Shown here in pieces: positions 7,882 to 14,883 of a stretch of 23,684 nt of DNA. Origin of the DNA: an uncultured Capnocytophaga sp. (GTDB taxonomy: Bacteria; Bacteroidota; Bacteroidia; Flavobacteriales; Flavobacteriaceae); NCBI GenBank assembly GCA_915070235.1, contig CAJZFM010000002.1, forward strand, positions 1-23,684, in the 5' to 3' direction. Each line of letters opens with the position of its first letter. Within the stretch, counting starts at the first letter, position 1. The translations under genes and the position numbers were made by a program. A model generated the notes under the pieces. That model was given only the letters and a program-made list of their open reading frames with translations. It did no database searches and was not told the origin of the DNA.

Positions 7882-9012
7882 TTATTTTGTTATTTTAGAT
7901 TGATATCTTTTAGATAAGCTATCTATATATTTTTCTTGTTGCTTGTATATTTGAGTATCTGTATCTTTGGTTATCAGATAAGTCTTTCCTTTACTCCATT
8001 TTCCATTGGTTAGTAGAAAAGTTTCTTCATAATAGGGATAAGTAGGATTGTAGGAGCTATCCAAGTAGGGGGTATAGTCCAAATAGTAGGGGTTGGTCAG
8101 AAAGACAACAGCGCAAAAGTGCTTTTTGATTTCTTCAAGAGATAAGGCCTCAATTCTATCTTCTAAGGTGTCGATATATCCTTTGTTCTCCTGATATTTC
8201 TGCCAAGCAAGATGGGTGTCAAAGGTAGGGGTCTGTGGAATTAGGATAACGTTTGCCATCCCTAATTGCTGAATTTGACTCCAACAGCCATAATCAGGAA
8301 TTTGATAATATCCTTCTCTCCACGAGAAATGGCCACATTTTAGGAGTTGATACAAATTCTCCTCTACCTCTGGAGTAAAGGTGGTTCTGGGAAAGGGGTT
8401 TTCTATTTCATCTAAGACATTTACATATCGGTATCGGTAAGTGTCTTCATTCCAGTATATTAGAAAGCCTGACTTCTCAGGTAGTATCAGATTGATAATA
8501 TCTTTTCCATTTCTCTTGCCTTTTTCTATATAGCATTCAATTCCTTCTGGTTGCTCATAGATGACAGAGTGATTATGCTCTTTATAACTATCTAACTGAT
8601 AGATGATAACAGGATCTTCTACCTTGGTCTCATAGCTGTGGAAGATTGCTAAAAAGGGGGTATTGTCAGGGTATGTTATGTCTCCTACTCCCTTGTAATC
8701 AACCATAAGAGCGACATCTTGCCGACCGTCAGTATTGAAATCTCCATAACAAATGATGGGACACCCTTTACCTTGATGAATTTGGTAATATTCCCAAAAT
8801 TCTTTAGAAAACCGTTTTTCTATGTCAATAGGAGTAAAAGTATCTTGGTTGGCTTCTATATAAGAGGCAATATTTTTAGGAATTTTACACAGAGATTGGA
8901 GGGTATCTTCTACAGGGGGAGGAACTGTCTCCTCTGATAATTGGGGTGGTGCTTGTTCTCTGGGACAAGCGATTAAGAGTAATAGAAATGGGAAAAATAA
9001 AAAATTTTTCAT
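7882..9012 (-). CDS. Lipoprotein with an EF-hand-like loop, function unknown
   Basis: A 376-residue predicted lipoprotein. The N-terminus has a short charged start, a hydrophobic stretch and the lipobox LIAC with Cys16, followed by a Pro/Glu-rich tether (17-37). The residues after Cys (PREQ) do not look like the K/E/D-rich surface-export signal known for flavobacterial lipoproteins, so a periplasm-facing location is more likely; this is inference. At 91-99 the segment DFNTDGRQD matches the DxNxDGxxD calcium loop seen in FG-GAP/VCBS-like proteins, within a context (ICYGDFN...VALMVDY) typical of those folds. The rest has many Tyr, Trp and Asp and no membrane segment. I do not recognise the family. 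It follows the upstream membrane protein by 25 bases. Confidence 0.75.
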   Translation of the reverse strand: MKNFLFFPFLLLLIACPREQAPPQLSEETVPPPVEDTLQSLCKIPKNIASYIEANQDTFTPIDIEKRFSKEFWEYYQIHQGKGCPIICYGDFNTDGRQDVALMVDYKGVGDITYPDNTPFLAIFHSYETKVEDPVIIYQLDSYKEHNHSVIYEQPEGIECYIEKGKRNGKDIINLILPEKSGFLIYWNEDTYRYRYVNVLDEIENPFPRTTFTPEVEENLYQLLKCGHFSWREGYYQIPDYGCWSQIQQLGMANVILIPQTPTFDTHLAWQKYQENKGYIDTLEDRIEALSLEEIKKHFCAVVFLTNPYYLDYTPYLDSSYNPTYPYYEETFLLTNGKWSKGKTYLITKDTDTQIYKQQEKYIDSLSKRYQSKITK

Positions 9013-9037
9013 AGGTTTATTTTTAAAGTAAAAATTA

Positions 9038-10126
9038 CTAAAATCCTTTGGATTTCTTTAGATGGTAGTAAATAAAAGTGAATATCCCATAGAATATAAG
9101 AAAAATGGGATAAGTGAAAGCTATAAGAAAAACATATCCCTGATTGCTTGGACGACCTAAAACCCAGTCAATAAAAGGGATTGCAGCAAAAAGTCCTACA
9201 TAGAAAAGCAGGGGTGCTAAGAATACACCCAACCATAAGCCCCATTTGCTTTTTTTTCTGATAGTATAAATGTGCAGCCCTGCGGCAACTAAAAAGAGAA
9301 TAGCTCCAAATCCTAAAGGGTTTATTGTAAGGACGATACGACCAAACCAAGAAGGTTTAGGAGAAAATCGCCAATAGTGGTTACCATAGGTAATATCCTT
9401 GATCTTTCCCTTAAAAAGTTGGTCACTTACTGTATATTCCTCTTTTTCCATAGAGGATTGCTCAAATTCTAATTCCTTTGGAAAGTGGATTTCAATCTCT
9501 ATCTCAGGGAAAGTTTTCCAAAATTTGGAAGGATATAAGCTGTATCCAAACCGGTAAGGGGGAAGAAACCCATAATGGAAAGTAGTAGGGAAAGCACTAT
9601 ACCTAACCTCTATCACATTCTCTCCTGTCTTAAGAGGCGCTGTAAAGTAGATAAGATCTGAGGGGGTTACCTCTTCTTCTTCTTTTCCATCATAGGAAAT
9701 ATAGTACTTAGTATAAGTATTGTATCGGGTAGGAGTACCATCAGAATATTGTAGGGTGTCAATGATTTCTTCTTTTCTCAGAAAAGGATAGTCCTGTTCT
9801 TGGTCAATAGAGTTTGAGGAGATAGCTTGTCCATTTACAAAAACTTGCTGGTCATTCAGATAGTTGGAAGCCATAAAGAGCAGTGGCATAGACTGTTCTT
9901 TAGGGGAGGAGATATGATATTTTGCCCTAAAGCGGATGATATAATTATTAAAGGAGTTCTTATCATCTTTGATGATTTCCGCAATGATTTTCTCATGGGT
10001 TACGCTGCAATCATTGGTAAGAATAAGACAAGTATGAGAAGTCCCATCTATAGTTGGTTTTGCCATATTGGCCTTACTTGCCCAAGAGCAAGCAAACAAT
10101 AGCAAAAAAAGAAGATGTCTGTTCAT
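9038..10126 (-). CDS. Exported protein with C-terminal membrane segments, function unknown
   Basis: A 362-residue protein. The start is placed at the ATG at 10126 (MNRHLLFLLLFACSW), not at a TTG 30 bases upstream, because the ATG gives a good signal peptide (about 1-19) and the -7 box at 10154-10161 would put initiation downstream of that TTG. Residues about 20-260 form an extracytoplasmic beta-rich region with many Tyr and Pro; the C-terminal 100 residues contain three or so membrane segments (around INPLGFGAILFLVAAGLHIY, then LWLGVFLAPLLFYVGLFAAI, then VFLIAFTYPIFLIFYGIF) and end with a KKSKGF tail. A lipobox reading of LFAC is possible but weak. No family recognised. It is the first gene of the minus-strand run that includes glmM. 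Confidence 0.75.
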   Translation of the reverse strand: MNRHLLFLLLFACSWASKANMAKPTIDGTSHTCLILTNDCSVTHEKIIAEIIKDDKNSFNNYIIRFRAKYHISSPKEQSMPLLFMASNYLNDQQVFVNGQAISSNSIDQEQDYPFLRKEEIIDTLQYSDGTPTRYNTYTKYYISYDGKEEEEVTPSDLIYFTAPLKTGENVIEVRYSAFPTTFHYGFLPPYRFGYSLYPSKFWKTFPEIEIEIHFPKELEFEQSSMEKEEYTVSDQLFKGKIKDITYGNHYWRFSPKPSWFGRIVLTINPLGFGAILFLVAAGLHIYTIRKKSKWGLWLGVFLAPLLFYVGLFAAIPFIDWVLGRPSNQGYVFLIAFTYPIFLIFYGIFTFIYYHLKKSKGF

Positions 10127-10153
10127 TATAGTGGAATATTTCTTATCAAGGGA

Positions 10154-10161
10154 CAAATATA
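10154..10161 (-). promoter_or_regulatory. -7 box of the minus-strand run ending in glmM and SLC13
   Basis: On the minus strand TATATTTG matches TAnnTTTG exactly, 28 bases before the ATG at 10126. No clean -33 TTG is seen at 19-21 bases upstream. It faces away from the promoter of the CopD-like gene in the same divergent gap. Confidence 0.55.
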
Positions 10162-10222
10162 CGAAAAAGATATAAATAATTGACTAATAATCAAGGAAGA
10201 ATTTTTTTGAGTAAAAGTTTCA

Positions 10223-10249
10223 TTTGTCTTAAATTATTTCGTACATTTG
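10223..10249 (+). promoter_or_regulatory. Promoter of the CopD-like gene / xerC run
   Basis: TACATTTG at 10242-10249 matches TAnnTTTG exactly; a TTTG at 10223-10226 is 15 bases upstream, shorter than the usual 19-21. It lies 36 bases before the ATG at 10286, in the gap between divergent genes. Confidence 0.55.
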
Positions 10250-10285
10250 CTCTTCTATTAAGAACAAATAGTAATAAGCTGTTAT

Positions 10286-10747
10286 ATGGACAAACATCAT
10301 ATACTACTCATCATTCACCTAATCAGTGCAACTGTTTGGGTAGGAGGGCATTTGGTCTTGCTCTTGGGCTTTTTGCCAAAGGCGCTTAAGCATAAGAATT
10401 TTGACTTTATTTCTCGTTTTGAGAAGACTTATGAGCCTATAGGAATGCCCTCATTGCTCCTTTTGGTTATTACAGGGATTCTGATGGCCTATGACCTGAA
10501 TGCACCACTATCTTCGTGGTTTTCCTTTGCTACAGGAGTGGAGACGGTGGTATCACTGAAAATTATTGGGCTACTCACGACCATTTGCTTTGCCATCAGT
10601 GCCCAAACAAGGGTACTTCCAAAACTCGCCAAGGGACAAATCCAGAAGCTCCCCGAAATGGCGGTACATATCCTATGTGTTACCCTGATTGCAGTAACCC
10701 TGCTTATTTTGGGCAGTACTATTCGCAATGGTGGTTTTTTATTCTAA
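10286..10747 (+). CDS. CopD-like four-helix membrane protein
   Basis: A 153-residue integral membrane protein with four hydrophobic segments (about 5-28, 53-70, 83-106, 125-146). The start HHILLIIHLISATVWVGGH and the PIGMP segment in helix two match the CopD/PF05425-like small membrane proteins, in which His residues near the membrane (here His4, His5, His11, His22) are candidate metal or haem ligands. Genes of this type are annotated as copper resistance proteins, but no copper gene lies nearby and a transport function is not shown. xerC starts six bases after the stop, so the two are probably co-transcribed. Confidence 0.75.
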   Translation: MDKHHILLIIHLISATVWVGGHLVLLLGFLPKALKHKNFDFISRFEKTYEPIGMPSLLLLVITGILMAYDLNAPLSSWFSFATGVETVVSLKIIGLLTTICFAISAQTRVLPKLAKGQIQKLPEMAVHILCVTLIAVTLLILGSTIRNGGFLF

Positions 10748-10753
10748 AAGGAA

Positions 10754-11635
10754 ATGGAGACATTCAAGAACTACCTATCTTTGGAGAAGAAGTATTCTCC
10801 CCATACCATAACAGCCTACCTTGCTGATATGGAGGAGTTTGCTGCTTACCTTAAGGAAAAAGACGCTACTGTGGAACTCTCCCAAGTGAATTATCCCTTG
10901 ATTCGTTCTTGGATTATACACTTGGTGGAGAGTGGCATTACCAATAGGTCTATCAATCGGAAAATAGCATCTTTGAAGGCTTATTATGCTTTTCTGGTAC
11001 GCTCTTTAGTTATCAGTAGTAGTCCTTTTTTACAGCATATTCCACTGAAAACGCAGAAAAAGGTGTCTATTCCCTTCTCTCAGAAGGAGATAGAGACAGT
11101 ACTCTCTCAGGCGGAAGAGGGCGGGGACTACCCACAAGTACGCAATAGGACAATTATAGAGCTGTTCTATGCGACAGGTATGCGTAGGGCGGAGCTTATA
11201 GAGCTAAAAATAAGTGATATAGACTTCTCTCAGCAGACGATAAAGGTACTGGGAAAGCGCAGTAAGGAGCGTATCATTCCCCTAATCCCCTCAGTTAGGG
11301 AGTGCTTGGAACAATATTTATCTTTTCGTAAAGAGTTGAATACTAATGAATTATATTTGTTTTTGACAGATAGTGGTAAAAAAATGTATCCAAAACTTGT
11401 GTATAATATAATAAATTCGTATTTTAGCAGTGCCACAACAAAGCAGAAGAAAAGCCCACATGTGCTGCGGCACTCCTTTGCCACACACCTCTTGGACAAT
11501 GGGGCTGACCTTAATGCTGTAAAAGAACTTTTAGGCCATGCAGGGCTGGCAGCTACACAGGTCTATACCCATAGTAGTATAGCAGAGCTAAAGAACCAAT
11601 ACAACAATGCGCATCCGAGGATGACAAATAAATAG
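10754..11635 (+). CDS. xerC: Tyrosine recombinase of the XerC/XerD type
   Basis: A site-specific recombinase of 293 residues, the size of chromosomal Xer proteins, which resolve chromosome dimers at dif. It has a SAM-like N-terminal core-binding domain (about 1-85) and a catalytic domain with all expected residues: Arg144 (ATGMRRAEL), Lys168 (GKRSKER), His236 and Arg239 (HVLRHSF), His262 (LLGHAG) and the nucleophile Tyr271 (TQVYTHS). It lies immediately before hpf, an arrangement I know as common in Bacteroidota, where it is annotated XerC. No attachment repeats or other phage genes are nearby, so an integrase of a mobile element is unlikely. C versus D cannot be told by eye. Confidence 0.9.
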   Translation: METFKNYLSLEKKYSPHTITAYLADMEEFAAYLKEKDATVELSQVNYPLIRSWIIHLVESGITNRSINRKIASLKAYYAFLVRSLVISSSPFLQHIPLKTQKKVSIPFSQKEIETVLSQAEEGGDYPQVRNRTIIELFYATGMRRAELIELKISDIDFSQQTIKVLGKRSKERIIPLIPSVRECLEQYLSFRKELNTNELYLFLTDSGKKMYPKLVYNIINSYFSSATTKQKKSPHVLRHSFATHLLDNGADLNAVKELLGHAGLAATQVYTHSSIAELKNQYNNAHPRMTNK

Positions 11636-11659
11636 TACTAATTTTAAATTTTTCAGATT

Positions 11660-11950
11660 ATGAAAGTAAATTTACACAATGTCGGTTTTACAGTTGATCA
11701 AAAATTGGTTGACTTCATCCAGAAAAAAATGGACAAATTAGACCTTTTCTATGACAAGGTTATTGATGCCGATGTCTATTTAAAGTTAGACAATACCACT
11801 GTTAAGGAAAATAAGATAGTGGAGATAAAGGTAAATGTACCAGGGGATAGCTTCGTGGTCAAAAAACAATTTAAATCCTTCGAAGAAGGGGTAGATGCTT
11901 GTGAAAACCCTATTGAAAGATTCCTGAAAAAATACAAGGAAACTCGTTAG
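11660..11950 (+). CDS. hpf: Ribosome hibernation-promoting factor / RaiA family
   Basis: A 96-residue protein of the HPF/RaiA (sigma-54 modulation) family that binds the 30S decoding region and silences ribosomes in stationary phase. The N-terminal MKVNLHNVGFTVDQKLVDFIQKKMDKLDLFYD pattern, the beta strands DADVYLKLDN...KIVEIKVNVPG and the terminal helix with RFLKKYKE match the short form, without the C-terminal dimerisation domain of long HPF. It is 24 bases downstream of xerC. Unusually for the phylum, the expected tRNA, tuf and secE genes do not follow; a 30-residue membrane peptide does. Confidence 0.93.
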   Translation: MKVNLHNVGFTVDQKLVDFIQKKMDKLDLFYDKVIDADVYLKLDNTTVKENKIVEIKVNVPGDSFVVKKQFKSFEEGVDACENPIERFLKKYKETR

Positions 11951-11958
11951 ACGATCTT

Positions 11959-12051
11959 ATGACTATTAAGGATAAAGAACGGTTTTGGATAGGATTCCAA
12001 TGGGGTGCACTTACAGGAGTAGTGATTGCTCTAATACTTATACTTGCCTAA
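11959..12051 (+). CDS. Candidate 30-residue membrane peptide behind hpf
   Basis: A short open frame of 30 codons begins 8 bases after the hpf stop. The peptide has a charged start with Lys4, Lys6 and Arg8, then a hydrophobic segment (about 10-30) that runs to the last residue, so an N-in single-span membrane peptide is predicted. Gly12, Gly16 and Gly20 form a GxxxGxxxG pattern (GFQWGALTG), a motif that packs helices in membranes. Position, charge layout and immediate hairpin downstream all favour a real gene, but the length allows chance. It is not SecE, which normally follows in this neighbourhood: it lacks the SecE W-P region and is about half its length. Confidence 0.55.
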   Translation: MTIKDKERFWIGFQWGALTGVVIALILILA

Positions 12052-12062
12052 ACAAGGAGCTT

Positions 12063-12104
12063 AGATAATGAATTTCACATAACAATATGTGAAGTTCATT
12101 ATCT
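12063..12104. terminator. Long hairpin closing the hpf transcript
   Basis: A 19-bp stem (12063-12081 with 12086-12104) with one G-U pair and a 4-base loop ACAA. It starts 12 bases after the 30-codon frame. No T-tract follows on either strand, so it is either an atypical terminator or a 3' stabilising structure. Confidence 0.6.
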
Positions 12105-12280
12105 CTCCATATACAAAACATACAACAAGAAAAAGTAGCTCTATAAAGGGGAGTTGCTATGCTTATGAAAGCAGCGGATGGATTATAGTGTTATAGCAAA
12201 GAGGTATTATATACCCGATTTTTCACCAATAGGACTACAAACAGAATTTTCCTTCATATTTGAAATAAAAAAATCTATAC
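12105..12280 (+). other. Intergenic stretch before pncA with two mutually exclusive small stems
   Basis: No gene seen. Two possible stems share bases: 12134-12141 with 12151-12158 (8 bp, two G-U) and 12154-12160 with 12193-12199 (7 bp). A CATATTTG at 12255-12262 is one base off the -7 consensus and would serve pncA, with initiation about 10-15 bases before its ATG. Confidence 0.3.
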
Positions 12281-12880
12281 ATGATGAATGGCATATTGAT
12301 ACTTATAGATATTCAAAATGATTTTATTACAGGAGAACTTCCTGTTCCTGATGGTAGGTCTATCATAGAGCCTGTCAATCACCTCATCCCACAGTTCTCC
12401 CATGTGATCGCTACCCAAGATTGGCACCCAGCAAATCATTTTAGCTTCTTTACCCTTCATGAGGGTAAGAAGGCTTTTGAATCTATCACTAAGGATAATT
12501 ACCAGCAGACCCTTTGGCCTCCTCATTGCATACAAGGAAGCGAAGGGGCTAATTTCTTCCCTGAACTACAAACCAATGCAATCAATGCTATTTTTCGCAA
12601 AGGAACTAATCCAGATATAGATAGTTATAGCGCCTTTTTTGATAATCAAAAGCTCAAAGAAACAGGTCTTGACGGCTATCTAAAAGGCTTACACTTGGAT
12701 GAACTCCATTTTGCAGGCTTGGCGGCTGATTATTGTGTGTATTTTTCTATGATAGATGCACTTAACTTAGGCTATAAGGTATTTCTACATGAACACTGTA
12801 CCCGTGCTATAAGCAAAGAACAGTTTGAAAACCAGAAAAAAGAACTGATTGCTTATCCTAACTTCACTCTATTACCATAG
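12281..12880 (+). CDS. pncA: Nicotinamidase / pyrazinamidase
   Basis: Hydrolyses nicotinamide to nicotinate and ammonia in NAD salvage; the same fold acts on pyrazinamide. It is 199 residues, the usual size. The cysteine-hydrolase triad is intact: Asp10 (LIDIQNDF), Lys107 (FRKGTN) and Cys152 (GLAADYCVYF). The metal site residues are also present: Asp47 and His49 in TQDWHPANH, and His82 in WPPHC. The start has two ATGs in a row (12281 and 12284), either usable. A GT2 glycosyltransferase begins two bases after the stop and is probably translated from the same message. Confidence 0.95.
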   Translation: MMNGILILIDIQNDFITGELPVPDGRSIIEPVNHLIPQFSHVIATQDWHPANHFSFFTLHEGKKAFESITKDNYQQTLWPPHCIQGSEGANFFPELQTNAINAIFRKGTNPDIDSYSAFFDNQKLKETGLDGYLKGLHLDELHFAGLAADYCVYFSMIDALNLGYKVFLHEHCTRAISKEQFENQKKELIAYPNFTLLP

Positions 12881-12882
12881 TT

Positions 12883-13737
12883 TTGAAAGAACATTTACGA
12901 TTTGGAATTATTATTCCCGCTCATAATGAGGGAGACATCTTGGCGCAAACCTTGGATAGTCTCTTGGCGCAAACACTCCCTGCCCATAGCATTGTAGTGA
13001 TAGATGATAATTCTACCGATCATACAGCTGTGATATTGGCCGATTATTGCAAACGCTTTCCTCAGGTGAAAACGCTCTACCGAAGCTCCTCTGTGCAGCG
13101 CTTACCTGGGGCTAAGATTGTACAAGCCTTCAATGCAGGTTTGCCTCTTGTGGGAGAGGTGGATATTATATGTAAGTATGACGCGGATCTTATTTTCCCT
13201 CCCAATTATTTGGAAACACTACAGGCCTACTACCTCCAAAACCCACAATTGGGTATGTGTGGAGGCATCTGTAGTATAGAAAAGGACGGGAAGTGGCTCA
13301 AGGAAAGCCTAACCAATAAGAACCACTTGCGCGGGGCACTGAAGAGTTACCGCAAGGAGTGTTTCAAGGCTATCGGAGGGCTGAAAGAGGCGATGGGTTG
13401 GGACACAGTAGATGAACTATTAGCACAGTATCACGGTTGGGAATTGCTTGTCGTGGAGGACTTGGTGGTAAAACACTTGCGCCCTACGGCAAGCCGCTAT
13501 AACCCACAAGCACAATATATGCAAGGGGGTATGTTCTACCGCTTGCGTTATGGAGGAGTGCTCTCGTTTTTGGCAAGTGCTAAGCTGGCCTACAAGAAGC
13601 GTAGTCTTAGCTTATTTTGGGATTATATGAAGGGGTATTTCAAAGCAAAGAAGGAGAAACAGCCCTTTTTGATAACTCCTGAAGAAGGTAAGTGGATACG
13701 TGCTTACCGTTGGCGCCATATCAAACGAAAATTCTAA
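12883..13737 (+). CDS. Family 2 glycosyltransferase (TTG start)
   Basis: A 284-residue GT-A fold glycosyltransferase of family GT2. N-terminal FGIIIPAHNEGDIL, then IVVIDDNSTDHTA (38-50) and the metal/nucleotide-binding DAD at 100-102 (CKYDADLIF) are clear; MCGGICSIE and the WDTVDELL segment match the acceptor and catalytic-base region. No membrane segment at the C-terminus, so it is probably peripheral. No ATG exists near the start; the first Met is about 117 residues in, well past the nucleotide-binding motifs, so TTG at 12883 is the likely initiator. It is two bases from the pncA stop. Sugar and acceptor are unknown and no polysaccharide cluster surrounds it. Confidence 0.88.
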   Translation: MKEHLRFGIIIPAHNEGDILAQTLDSLLAQTLPAHSIVVIDDNSTDHTAVILADYCKRFPQVKTLYRSSSVQRLPGAKIVQAFNAGLPLVGEVDIICKYDADLIFPPNYLETLQAYYLQNPQLGMCGGICSIEKDGKWLKESLTNKNHLRGALKSYRKECFKAIGGLKEAMGWDTVDELLAQYHGWELLVVEDLVVKHLRPTASRYNPQAQYMQGGMFYRLRYGGVLSFLASAKLAYKKRSLSLFWDYMKGYFKAKKEKQPFLITPEEGKWIRAYRWRHIKRKF

Positions 13738-13756
13738 ATAATTGTTGATAAGAAAA

Positions 13757-13788
13757 TTTGCCGCATAGTATTTTTTTTCTTACTTTTG
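13757..13788 (+). promoter_or_regulatory. Promoter of dapB
   Basis: TTTG at 13757-13760, 20-base spacer, and a perfect TACTTTTG at 13781-13788. The best promoter of this type in the window; the leader to the dapB ATG at 13815 would be about 20 bases with no room for a lysine riboswitch. Confidence 0.75.
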
Positions 13789-13814
13789 CGGGGTATTAAA
13801 AGGAACGCTCAAAG

Positions 13815-14513
13815 ATGAAAATAGCACTATTAGGTTATGGGAAAATGGGTAAGACCATAGAGCGGATAGCTCAGGAACGAGGCCATGAGATTGTCCTAAA
13901 AGTAGATGCCCCAGGTGATTATGATCTTTCAGTGGCAGAGGTGGCTATTGAGTTCAGTACACCACAGAGTGCTTTTGCCAACATCAGCCGAGCACTCTCT
14001 TTAGGATTGCCCATAGTGGCAGGTACTACAGGTTGGTTAGAGCACTATCCTGAGGCAGTAGCCTTGTGCAAGGAGCATAAAGCGGCCTTTTTGTATGCTT
14101 CCAACTTTAGTATAGGGGTGAATATCTTCTTTGAGCTGAACAAGACCTTAGCCCAACTTATGCGGAAATATCCTGAATATGCGGTTGCTATAGAGGAAAT
14201 ACACCATACCCAAAAGCTCGATGCTCCCAGTGGAACGGCCATTACCTTGGCGCAAGAAATCATAGAGCAGACAGATAAGGAGGGTTGGGAGCTCGGAGAG
14301 ACCACCGAGGATAAGATTCCTATTACTGCCAAGCGTATAGAAAATGTCCCTGGCACCCATATTGTTACCTATAAGAGTGTGGTGGATACACTTGAGATTA
14401 AGCATACCGCCCATAGCCGAGATGGTTTTGCCTTGGGCGCTGTATTGGCAGCCGAGTGGATTATAGGAAAAAAAGGAGTCTTCTCCATGAAGGATGTCCT
14501 TTTCGGAAAATAA
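13815..14513 (+). CDS. dapB: 4-hydroxy-tetrahydrodipicolinate reductase
   Basis: Reduces 4-hydroxy-tetrahydrodipicolinate with NAD(P)H in the diaminopimelate pathway, feeding lysine and peptidoglycan. It is 232 residues, shorter than the roughly 270 of E. coli DapB but normal for Bacteroidota. The Rossmann loop GYGKMG (7-12), GTTGW (70-74), and the catalytic signature EIHHTQKLDAPSGTA (128-142) with His130, His131 and Lys134 are present. The C-terminus keeps HTAHSRDGFALGA. The shortening falls in the cofactor domain after the Rossmann loop, between 12 and 40. Confidence 0.95.
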   Translation: MKIALLGYGKMGKTIERIAQERGHEIVLKVDAPGDYDLSVAEVAIEFSTPQSAFANISRALSLGLPIVAGTTGWLEHYPEAVALCKEHKAAFLYASNFSIGVNIFFELNKTLAQLMRKYPEYAVAIEEIHHTQKLDAPSGTAITLAQEIIEQTDKEGWELGETTEDKIPITAKRIENVPGTHIVTYKSVVDTLEIKHTAHSRDGFALGAVLAAEWIIGKKGVFSMKDVLFGK

Positions 14514-14520
14514 GTATAAA

Positions 14521-14528
14521 TAATTTTG
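14521..14528 (+). promoter_or_regulatory. -7 box before the small helical protein
   Basis: TAATTTTG fits TAnnTTTG exactly, 14 bases before the ATG at 14543; the -33 area has only TTTTCG (14500-14504). It lies in a 29-base AT-rich gap after dapB, so chance is possible. Confidence 0.4.
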
Positions 14529-14542
14529 TAAAAATAAATTTT

Positions 14543-14806
14543 ATGGCAAGCGTAAGACGTTTAAAAAAGAATGTTGCTTCTGTTTTAGGGGAATTGGTAG
14601 ATACTCTTATTATTTGGGAATTGGTTACCGATAAGAGAAATGAGCAGTCAAGAGGTATTGTAGAGGAAATCTACCTTACTTATGACAAATACCTTGAGCA
14701 AATCAACCATCCTACAGAAAATAAAGGAGCTTTCTACAAACAGCTTCTTAAGAACTTTGAAGGAGAAGTAAATGCTATCATAGCGAAAATCAATGCTTTA
14801 AGCTAA
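14543..14806 (+). CDS. Small helical protein, function unknown
   Basis: An 87-residue protein with no signal peptide or membrane segment. The start at 14543 (MASVRRLKKNVASVLGEL) is chosen over a further-upstream ATG at 14456 because that would lie inside dapB. The sequence is nearly all helical: a basic start, a hydrophobic helix VLGELVDTLIIWELVT (14-29), then two amphipathic helices (37-55 and 63-85), as in a helical bundle. I recall similar small proteins in Flavobacteriaceae but no named family. It sits 29 bases after dapB and is followed by a terminator. Confidence 0.8.
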   Translation: MASVRRLKKNVASVLGELVDTLIIWELVTDKRNEQSRGIVEEIYLTYDKYLEQINHPTENKGAFYKQLLKNFEGEVNAIIAKINALS

Positions 14807-14829
14807 ACAAAGAGCTACTTTTTTGTTTT

Positions 14830-14871
14830 ACACCAATTACATTTGTTTGTACAATGCAATTGGTGTTTTTT
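14830..14871 (+). terminator. Terminator after the small helical protein
   Basis: Arms 14830-14843 and 14853-14866 pair over 14 positions with one A-C mismatch, loop 9 bases, followed by a T-run to 14871. The 14838-14845 part also reads TACATTTG, a perfect -7 box. Confidence 0.75.
14838..14845 (+). promoter_or_regulatory. -7 box inside the terminator, candidate promoter of the next gene
   Basis: TACATTTG lies in the left arm and loop of the hairpin. Initiation would fall about 14850, some 30 bases before the ATG at 14884. No other TAnnTTTG box lies between the terminator and that ATG. The TTTG at 14822-14825 is only 12 bases upstream, too close for a standard -33. Confidence 0.4.
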
Positions 14872-14883
14872 ACATATATTACC

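Noticed and set aside
10154..10156. TTG start for the exported protein at 9038-10126
   Set aside because: It would precede the predicted transcription start and add ten residues that spoil the signal peptide; the ATG at 10126 fits better.
10754..11635. xerC as the integrase of a mobile element
   Set aside because: Size and hpf linkage match the chromosomal Xer gene, and there are no attachment repeats, transfer genes or tRNA nearby.
12052..12280. A tRNA gene or a second small frame in the gap before pncA
   Set aside because: No T-loop consensus or cloverleaf was found, and the only short frame (nine codons at about 12161) has no support.
14854..14883. In-frame ATG at 14854 for the secreted protein
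   Set aside because: It lies in the right arm of the terminator and would put extra residues ahead of a signal peptide that is complete from 14884.
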